Virus record (IMG/VR): IMGVR_UViG_3300028802_000064
Coordinates: 1-20,527 of that record
Origin: a virus
DNA: 20,527 nt
Reading direction: 5' to 3' (one strand)
Numbering within the stretch: position 1 is the stretch's first letter; every line of letters starts with the position of its first letter. The notes beneath the pieces are model-generated. The model made no database searches. It was not told the DNA's origin and worked only from the letters and a program-made list of their open reading frames with translations. Below, one piece after another: positions 14,914 through 20,527 of this stretch. The position numbers were made by a program, and so were the translations under genes.

Positions 14914-16242
14914 CTAACTACCGAACCCCGCCTCCTTAAAGTCACCCTTAATCACCTGATAACTACCATCCAGATTGTCGATAACCCTAACCTCCTGCCG
15001 CGACACCAATCCGACAAACTCAAAGTAATCATCAACCTGCTTCTGATACGCCGCCTTTAACCAACACAACTTGTCAAACAAATACGGATCGCAACCCAAC
15101 GGCTGCGCCGTCACCTTTAAGGGCGATACCCCTTGCTTCCCTGGAATTGTTCCAATCTGATATGTCAAAGCGTCGATCTGCGACACCATGTAGGAGTAAC
15201 GATTGCGCGTATCATTAAGCACATGATAGAAGGCGCGATCCGCCATTTCCTGCATCGCCGACACATCGAGAATGCGCTTTAGCACATCGTCAACATTGGA
15301 ATAGTCAGGATTAATCGGAACGTAATGTTCTTCCGGTTCTACCACCCCGGAATAGTTCCCCCTCAATAACGCCAAAGCGGTCTTTTGTGCAACCGCCTCA
15401 AATATACGAGCCGACACCTGACCCATATCGTGAGCAACTTCATACGGCAATAATTCATCCCGTACTTCTTGATACGGTAACCCCGGCTTCGCATTCCATC
15501 TCTCGGTCATCCGGCAATCCAGACTGCCGTCAAAATCAAACACATTCGCGCCAGATGGCGTACCCAGATGGACCCGGCAATTGCGAACAAACCCCAGCCA
15601 CGCCTCGCCAGTAAACCGCTTCTCTTCATCCACCTCGATGTCGCACACCACCCCAGCCCTGGCGCAAGCCCGTTTAAACTGATCGGCAATCTCGGTCTTA
15701 TGCCACCCCAAATCACCCAACCGATACGGTAACGCGCGACCCCGGTAACCCAACGCGATCGGGCGCTCTGCCAATGGCAGAATTTCCGCCGGATCAACCG
15801 CCATCAATTCATCCGACAAATATGCCGTTTGTATCGTGCGCAAGTAGATCCGATCAAATTCCGGCTCAGAATAAATGTCCCGCACCCCAACCTGCGGCAC
15901 ACACGTTAAAACCGCATCAACCCCGATCTGCAATAAGAAAACCTTAGTCCGATTGACGAAATCATATTCATCCTGCACCGACGCTATCTTAACGCCGCCA
16001 TATCGCCGCAACCCCGAAATCAGCAACATCATAAAAGGTGGCGGGTCTATCCGATTAACGCTAACCACACAGTAATTAATATAAACAGCATCGTAAGCGG
16101 AGAAGTCCAACTTACCGCCATATGACTGATCCACGTTAAAATAATCAACATCAAAAGCGGAATAACGACTAATAGCCGAAAGATAGTGATGGACTGTCGG
16201 CGTATAAGTAAAGCCAGCATGATAAAGCACGAGAAGACGCAT
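14914..16242 (-). CDS. Glycosyltransferase, GT-B fold (CgeB / Glyco_trans_1_2-like)
   Basis: A 442-residue protein. Residues 1-150 form an N-terminal Rossmann-like half (RLLVLYHAG; YDAVYINYCVVS; VKIASVQDEYDF). Residues 161-350 form the nucleotide-sugar half: RPIALGYRGRALPYRLGD, then RNCRVHLGTPSGANVFDFDG at 220-239, then ARIFEAVAQKTALALL at 278-293 and YSGVVEPEEHYVPI at 297-310, ending with an R..Y.Y clasp (NRYSYMVSQID). The RxxEA-G/K-x-x-L then P-x-x-H-Y/e-i-x-V sequence is the hallmark of the glycosyl-transferase 1 C-terminal type used by CgeB-like proteins. It is expected to move a sugar from a nucleotide sugar to an acceptor; the substrate is unknown. ATG at 16240-16242 with a weak GGTGAG site. 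It follows an intrinsic terminator after the capsid gene, so it is probably expressed at a lower level. Confidence 0.72.
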   Translation of the reverse strand: MRLLVLYHAGFTYTPTVHHYLSAISRYSAFDVDYFNVDQSYGGKLDFSAYDAVYINYCVVSVNRIDPPPFMMLLISGLRRYGGVKIASVQDEYDFVNRTKVFLLQIGVDAVLTCVPQVGVRDIYSEPEFDRIYLRTIQTAYLSDELMAVDPAEILPLAERPIALGYRGRALPYRLGDLGWHKTEIADQFKRACARAGVVCDIEVDEEKRFTGEAWLGFVRNCRVHLGTPSGANVFDFDGSLDCRMTERWNAKPGLPYQEVRDELLPYEVAHDMGQVSARIFEAVAQKTALALLRGNYSGVVEPEEHYVPINPDYSNVDDVLKRILDVSAMQEMADRAFYHVLNDTRNRYSYMVSQIDALTYQIGTIPGKQGVSPLKVTAQPLGCDPYLFDKLCWLKAAYQKQVDDYFEFVGLVSRQEVRVIDNLDGSYQVIKGDFKEAGFGS

Positions 16243-16250
16243 TGGCTCAC

Positions 16251-16286
16251 CAAAAAGCGCCGGCAGAGCGGGTGACTCTGCCGGCG
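16251..16286 (-). terminator. Intrinsic (rho-independent) terminator after the capsid gene
   Basis: On the minus strand an 11-base perfect stem (CGCCGGCAGAG, 7-base loop TCACCCG, CTCTGCCGGCG) is followed by CTTTTT. The stem arms are 16276-16286 and 16258-16268 and the T run is 16252-16256. It sits between the capsid stop at 16314 and the glycosyltransferase start at 16242, which is the only gap above 40 bases in the operon. It probably ends most capsid transcripts and lets only part read through. Confidence 0.85.
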
Positions 16287-16313
16287 TAAGGAGGAGGAGA
16301 CTTAGCCCTCAGA

Positions 16314-18275
16314 CTACCAAGTGACAGTCTGAGTCCACGCGACAACACCAGTGCGCCGCATGTCCCAAGAAATATCGAGCATCATCCGCACCGCAATGCT
16401 GTCGGTCTGCCACAGCGAACGCACCGGGGCAGCGACCGTATTGGGAGTACCAACTGAGGCGATCGCAGTTGGAGTAGTGTCTTCCATATGCAGAGTCGCC
16501 TGATCGGAAACACTGAACTGCGGCTCGTCACCCGTCGCTGAGAAGAAGTCAGCCGCATCAATCAAGATCACCATCTTCGCCGGCATGGTGGTCGATTGAA
16601 TAATCGGATAACCCTGCAAGCGACCCCCGTTGGCTTCAATCTGGAACGGGAAATCACCGCCGGCATTCTGGGTCAAAGTAAGACTCAGAACATCGACCGG
16701 GTTCATGATCCAGACCGGACTGCGCAACGAATTCGACGCTGCCAAGACACCAACCAGATTTTTGATATCCCCGACCAGTGCATTGAACCCGCCGCCAGCC
16801 GTGGCAGTGGTCGCAGCCACATTGTACCGCAACCCAGGAGGACGCAATGTGCTGCCGATCGTTGCATCAAGCAGCACAGTGTCCAGCGCCACAGCCGTAT
16901 CATCCTGCATCATCTGCCGGATCTGCTGTTCGATCGCGGGCGTGCTGTGTTCCATGATCTGACGGGTGAAGGTCGAAATAACACCCATCTTCCTGGGGGT
17001 CAGCGTGATCGCCGAGAAGGCACCCTGACGCACCGGAATAGCCGCACCTTCCGCCACAAACGCACCCGCGAGATTGGGCGTGGGATTGCGGCGTGGCAGG
17101 CTAACCACACCATTGCGGCCAAAGGTGAACCGCCCACCCCGAGCCGACAGCGCCGGATAAACCGATGACGGCATCAGGCTATCGATAAAGTCACCAATCG
17201 CCGTCTGCACCAGTTCCGCTGCCCACCCCACCATCGTAGTGGTCGCCGGCACCGATGCAGCCCGCAATACCGTGGCATTCGCGACAACACGGGTAGGCTC
17301 ATCATCGCCATACTGCTCACGCAGTACGTCCGGAATGGACTTGTGCGTGATATGCGACATCAAAGCCGCCGTCAGCCCCCGGTACACATAATCGACCGGC
17401 TTAACTTCCTTCTTCGGCAAAGCAAAAGGCCGGCGGGTTTCACCAGCCCGTTGGACCGCTTTGTCGATAGTCGTAGTGATAGCGTCGCTCTTGGCCCCCA
17501 TCACCGCCTCCGACGCCCTAAGCATATCGAGATGCCGAGCTTCGGTGGTCAACCGCAAATTCAACTCCTCACCAACCGTGAGGTGCTGTTCGTCAGGAGC
17601 ATCATCACCAAAATCTTTGCCGTTATGAGCCGAGATTTTGTCCTTAAGATCGTTTACGCGAGTTTGAGACTGTTCAATCTTCTCCGAGAGAGACATGTTT
17701 CGTTTCCCGACATTCGGGTGATCTTCGGCAGACTTGCCAGATAGGTCGCGGTGGGTTACCTCATCGTTATCGGCGGTCTTGCCAAAGATAAGGTTAATCG
17801 TTTCACGAGATATATTCAGATTCTTAGCGATCTGAATGGCGTTGGGATTAGCTGGAACGGCAACAATCGAACATTCAACAAGCTCATGCTCGATGAATCG
17901 ATAGCCACCCTTCTTGCTATCCGGTAATGGTTCATACTTAAGCGGCTTAAAGCCGACTGAAACGGCACGCAGCACCCCGCCCTTCACCGCTGCGTGGATC
18001 TCTTGCAGCCTGGGTGATACCGGCGGCAACAACTCAAGCGTGCCGCGCAATTGGTTGCCCTTGACCTTTACATCCCTCCACTTCCCCACCGGGAAGTGCG
18101 AGTCATGGCCGAACAACGCGATCGGGTTCTTCTCGAAATTGACCAGCTGCCACCCAGCTTGATCGATCATGTCCCCCAGACGATCGATCGAATCATCCGA
18201 CATGATATATTCAAGGTTGTCCCCATCCGGGGCAGGCGCAGCGGCGATTTTATTGACAATCTCCAGATTTCTCAT
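16314..18275 (-). CDS. Fused prohead protease / scaffold / major capsid protein, HK97 type
   Basis: A 653-residue fusion. Residues 1-150 are the HK97 prohead protease: RLGDMIDQAGWQLVNFEKNP, catalytic His57 in LFGHDSHFPVGKW, catalytic Ser106 in AVSVGF, and ELVECSIVAVPANPNA at 131-146 with an acidic residue as the likely third catalytic member. Residues about 194-285 form a coiled-coil delta/scaffold domain (EKIEQSQTRVNDLKDKI). Residues about 290-653 are the HK97-fold capsid protein: VAEGAAIPVRQGAFSAITLT at 407-424, KMGVISTFTRQI at 429-440, then a spine helix and the P-domain. The protease would cut the scaffold at assembly and also itself free. ATG 18273-18275 overlaps the large terminase stop (ATGA) with GGAG ten bases upstream. 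An internal ATG at 17696 could give a separate capsid product but has a poor ribosome site. Confidence 0.9.
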   Translation of the reverse strand: MRNLEIVNKIAAAPAPDGDNLEYIMSDDSIDRLGDMIDQAGWQLVNFEKNPIALFGHDSHFPVGKWRDVKVKGNQLRGTLELLPPVSPRLQEIHAAVKGGVLRAVSVGFKPLKYEPLPDSKKGGYRFIEHELVECSIVAVPANPNAIQIAKNLNISRETINLIFGKTADNDEVTHRDLSGKSAEDHPNVGKRNMSLSEKIEQSQTRVNDLKDKISAHNGKDFGDDAPDEQHLTVGEELNLRLTTEARHLDMLRASEAVMGAKSDAITTTIDKAVQRAGETRRPFALPKKEVKPVDYVYRGLTAALMSHITHKSIPDVLREQYGDDEPTRVVANATVLRAASVPATTTMVGWAAELVQTAIGDFIDSLMPSSVYPALSARGGRFTFGRNGVVSLPRRNPTPNLAGAFVAEGAAIPVRQGAFSAITLTPRKMGVISTFTRQIMEHSTPAIEQQIRQMMQDDTAVALDTVLLDATIGSTLRPPGLRYNVAATTATAGGGFNALVGDIKNLVGVLAASNSLRSPVWIMNPVDVLSLTLTQNAGGDFPFQIEANGGRLQGYPIIQSTTMPAKMVILIDAADFFSATGDEPQFSVSDQATLHMEDTTPTAIASVGTPNTVAAPVRSLWQTDSIAVRMMLDISWDMRRTGVVAWTQTVTW

Positions 18276-19786
18276 CCGATTAAAGCTCCAATATCAATTT
18301 CAGCTTCGGACTCCATCGGAGCCACGCCCATTGCCATCGCGAGGCTGACCATCCCATCGATCCGCCCTGGCGAGATGTCTTTCGCCAGTTTGCGATTGCC
18401 TGCCGGATCGGTTTTAATAACCGCGTGCTGCGCGCACATCTTGAGGACCGGATGATCCCCATGCGCGATACGCTGATTCAGGATCTCGCTCTCAAGATCA
18501 CGCAAGGCCGGCGAGATCGATTGATACCCTTGCCCGAACTCTACAAACTTCTCTTCCAGTTCGTACTCACTAAAGCCAGCCTTCACCAGCCAAGGGCGAA
18601 GATGCCGAAACCCCCACCGATCAAAAGCAAGCTTACGAATATCGTAGCGATCGAAACACCCACGCAGATATTCTGCGACGAATTCGTAGTCAACCGACTT
18701 ACCGGGGGCGGCTTGGAGATATCCGTCTCTGTACCAAACATCATATAAAGCTCTGTCCTTCCGCGCCTTCTCAGTAAGCCCTTCACCGGGTAACCAAAAA
18801 GTTGGATGGACCTGCCAGACATTGTCGATACGTCCCATCAACACCAAAGCAGTAAGGTCGTTAACCGCCGACAAATCCAACCCGCCATAAACAGGAACAT
18901 CATCGATCGGCAGAGGCGGATCGGCACATGCCGCCCACACACTACCGGATACAAATGGCGAATTGGATTCAACCCGGCGATTACATACATAATTCTCAAA
19001 CTCAGCCTGACGCGACGGCATGCGTTTGGCATCCGCCGCCATAGCCATAACTTCCTGCTTGTTCATAAATACGTCGAACGCAGGGTTGGCTTGGCGAATA
19101 GCTTCCTCAGTGAATGGATCGAGGCTCAGATCTGCGGTCTGGAACCGCAGGATGGTGCGCGGATCGTACCCGCCAGCTGCGTCATCAATCAGCACCGACA
19201 GGAGATCCGTATCGGTGGGAGCCTGCGTGCTGATGATGATCGACAGCGGATCGGACTGTGCCGCTGTGGCCGTCTCCAGCGCCTCATAGAGGCTAAAACG
19301 CGGTCCCCTGACCTGCCCTAGCTCATCATGGATCACCAGTACCGGCGACAAGCCGAACGCGGTACTGGCATCGGCAGAAAGCGCCCGGTACAGCGTCCCC
19401 AGGTCAGGACAAAACAACTGTTTCGCATTATCGCGAACAACAACATTATCGTCCAAGAGCGGCGACATACGCACCATTTTTGCCGCCAGTGCAAACAACA
19501 CACCGGCCTGATCTCGCGATTGTGCCGCGCTGAATAGTTGTGCATTTGGGCGAGCCTCTCTGCCGCACAGATGCAACAACAATATCATTGCACTTTCGGT
19601 TGTTTTCGCGTTCTTTCGTCCCCTTGAGATAATTGCCCGTCTTGTACCGTTAGGATTATCGTAGATCGCGCGGAAATCATCCTTCATGAACTCAGCCATT
19701 TTTAATGGCTTACCAACATACATACCTTCCGGAATGCGGAGGTGATCCTCGCACCACTTAATATTTTTCTCGGCGCGGGTGAGCAT
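18272..19786 (-). CDS. terL: Terminase large subunit (HK97/P27-associated type)
   Basis: A 504-residue packaging motor and nuclease. The N-terminal ATPase has the Walker A-type SRGRKNAKT at 54-62, Walker B VLVIHDE at 149-155 (Asp154, Glu155), and the coupling motif ISTQAP at 185-190. The C-terminal RNase H-like nuclease shows GGLDLSAVNDLTAL with Asp304 and Asp310, AFDRWGF with Asp389, and a final acidic SPGRIDGMVSLAMA with Asp477. The 500-residue length and all motifs are intact. ATG 19784-19786 has GGAG seven bases upstream, lying across the end of the previous gene, two bases after its stop. The overlap at the 3' end with the protease-capsid gene is four bases. The annotation is firm. Confidence 0.94.
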   Translation of the reverse strand: MLTRAEKNIKWCEDHLRIPEGMYVGKPLKMAEFMKDDFRAIYDNPNGTRRAIISRGRKNAKTTESAMILLLHLCGREARPNAQLFSAAQSRDQAGVLFALAAKMVRMSPLLDDNVVVRDNAKQLFCPDLGTLYRALSADASTAFGLSPVLVIHDELGQVRGPRFSLYEALETATAAQSDPLSIIISTQAPTDTDLLSVLIDDAAGGYDPRTILRFQTADLSLDPFTEEAIRQANPAFDVFMNKQEVMAMAADAKRMPSRQAEFENYVCNRRVESNSPFVSGSVWAACADPPLPIDDVPVYGGLDLSAVNDLTALVLMGRIDNVWQVHPTFWLPGEGLTEKARKDRALYDVWYRDGYLQAAPGKSVDYEFVAEYLRGCFDRYDIRKLAFDRWGFRHLRPWLVKAGFSEYELEEKFVEFGQGYQSISPALRDLESEILNQRIAHGDHPVLKMCAQHAVIKTDPAGNRKLAKDISPGRIDGMVSLAMAMGVAPMESEAEIDIGALIG

Positions 19787-19788
19787 TG

Positions 19789-20013
19789 TTATGCTCCGCA
19801 GTATTCAGCGTCAGGCCATTCGGTACGCCCACCGATCAATGGCTTAAACTGAACCATATTTTGCTTTATAAGCATTGGTCTTATTGATCCTGTCGTTGCT
19901 GCATTCCACAAAGCCTTCAACCTTTCACGCTCGTCATCCGATAGCCGATGAGAAGTCGTTAATACCAAACCCGGCCCAGGCACCGGATCACATATCAGCG
20001 GTATTGGTATCAT
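19789..20013 (-). CDS. 74-residue unknown protein between small and large terminase genes
   Basis: A short protein starting MIPIPLICDPVPGPGLVLTT with a helical, charged middle (SHRLSDDERERLKALWNAAT) and ending PLIGGRTEWPDAEYCGA. No family is recognised and there is no signal peptide or membrane helix. It starts at ATG 20011-20013, three bases after the small terminase stop, and ends two bases before the large terminase start. The tight fit and lack of any other use of this stretch support it as a real gene. Small helical proteins at this position sometimes help the terminase; this is only a positional suggestion. Confidence 0.65.
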   Translation of the reverse strand: MIPIPLICDPVPGPGLVLTTSHRLSDDERERLKALWNAATTGSIRPMLIKQNMVQFKPLIGGRTEWPDAEYCGA

Positions 20014-20016
20014 GCT

Positions 20017-20445
20017 TTACTCAACCTCTTCCTTCTCTTCCCAAGGCACTTTTTTATGCGTTAAACCCGGCATCTTATGCCCGTGATATGTTGAGGTTGA
20101 AGCTGGAGTCATACGCAACTTGGTTGCAAGCATAGAAATAGATTTGCTTTCGCGGTCCTGCATACGAAGCAGCAAGTCAAGTTCATCCACCGCTGCCTGA
20201 TCGATCGACTGCTCAATCAGCTCCGCAACCCGCTTCGCCAGGATCGTGTGACGGCAGAATTGGGCAAGCATAATCGCGCTTCCGCCAGCAGCAAACTGAT
20301 CCGCTGGATGAGAATCGACACACATACGCCAGATCTCGCACTCCTCATCACTTAAGTAATGCGGAGGACGTATTCTTTCGATTACTTGTGCTTCCGGTCG
20401 CATTGTTGCAAGCGATACGCCGGACTCTCTTCCGCCACCTTTCAT
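20017..20445 (-). CDS. terS: Terminase small subunit (P27-like)
   Basis: A 142-residue DNA-recognition subunit of the packaging terminase. It has the typical P27-type arrangement: RPPHYLSDEECEIWRMCVDS near residues 26-45, ADQFAAGGSAIMLAQFCRHT, a helical AKRVAELIEQSI segment, and MQDRESKSISMLATKLRMTP, the conserved r-E-s-r-a-i-a-x-L-a-t-x-L-R-l-T motif. A charged tail (KKVPWEEKEEVE) follows. ATG 20443-20445, preceded by a weak AAAGGCG site. It is the first gene in the window on the transcribed strand. The 82 bases upstream to the window edge hold no gene that I can support. Confidence 0.83.
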   Translation of the reverse strand: MKGGGRESGVSLATMRPEAQVIERIRPPHYLSDEECEIWRMCVDSHPADQFAAGGSAIMLAQFCRHTILAKRVAELIEQSIDQAAVDELDLLLRMQDRESKSISMLATKLRMTPASTSTYHGHKMPGLTHKKVPWEEKEEVE

Positions 20446-20486
20446 TACTTCGCCTTTACTGCTAACTACAAACTTTGGATATAGTA

Positions 20487-20509
20487 CAAGAATTAGTTCA
20501 AGATTCTTG
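20487..20509. repeat. Small inverted repeat upstream of the small terminase gene
   Basis: CAAGAAT at 20487-20493 and its complement ATTCTTG at 20503-20509 flank a nine-base loop, about 42-64 bases upstream of the terS start. It may be an operator-like site or a weak hairpin; the AT-rich stretch just inside (TACTAT on the minus strand at 20481-20486) resembles a -10 box but lacks a well-spaced -35. Confidence 0.3.
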
Positions 20510-20527
20510 GTCGAATACCAGCTACTA

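Noticed and set aside
16314-17696. Separate capsid gene from the internal ATG at 17696
   Set aside because: The ribosome site is weak and the frame is continuous with the protease; kept only as a possible secondary product.
20446-20527. Promoter for the operon upstream of the small terminase
   Set aside because: A TACTAT box exists, but the only TTGAAC is 9 bases away, which is too close for a standard promoter; the operon may also start outside the window.

Overview
The window is a compact late (structural) operon of a tailed phage or prophage of the HK97-capsid, siphovirus type. Every credible gene lies on the minus strand, so it reads from the right end (small terminase, about 20445) to the left end (tail tube gene, cut by the window edge at base 1). 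Genes are packed with 1- to 8-base overlaps or very short gaps. There is no tRNA, rRNA, CRISPR, integrase, lysis or replication gene, so free phage and prophage cannot be told apart. The terminase, portal, connector, gp10-like and tail terminator proteins look like those of Gram-negative, most likely alphaproteobacterial, phages. This is judged from memory of family sequences, and no host gene is present to confirm it. The palindrome CGATCG is clearly over-used.

Layout in transcription order. (1) Packaging and capsid, 20445-16314: small terminase, a 74-residue unknown, large terminase, then one fused prohead protease/scaffold/major capsid gene. A textbook intrinsic terminator (16251-16286) follows the capsid gene. 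(2) Accessory block 1, 16242-13131: a GT-B-type glycosyltransferase, a two-domain beta-rich protein with a SwmB-like half, a small exported four-cysteine protein, and a protein with an Ig-like domain. (3) Portal, 13131-11701. (4) Accessory block 2, 11795-3806: a collagen-like protein with two chitin-binding-type modules, whose start lies 95 bases inside the portal gene; a 1941-residue multidomain repeat protein; and a small tail-fibre-type protein. (5) Connector and tail start, 3798-1: an unknown, a BppU-like beta protein, head-tail connector, head closure protein, HK97 gp10-like protein, tail terminator, a second Ig-like protein, and the tail tube protein.

The core genes are the usual HK97-style packaging and head-tail joining set. 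Two blocks of surface or adhesion-type genes interrupt it, one between capsid and portal and one between portal and connector. About half the window (roughly 11 kb) encodes predicted surface proteins: collagen triple helix, carbohydrate-binding modules, Ig-like and SwmB-like beta sandwiches, four copies of a novel-looking ~200-residue beta domain, and about 700 residues of a ~20-residue Ala/Gly repeat. Together with a glycosyltransferase in the same operon, this suggests a virion with elaborate, possibly glycosylated, decoration or adhesion fibres. That functional reading is inference. The best candidates for something undescribed are the 1941-residue protein, the collagen protein with regularly spaced helix interruptions, and the capsid-linked glycosyltransferase cassette.
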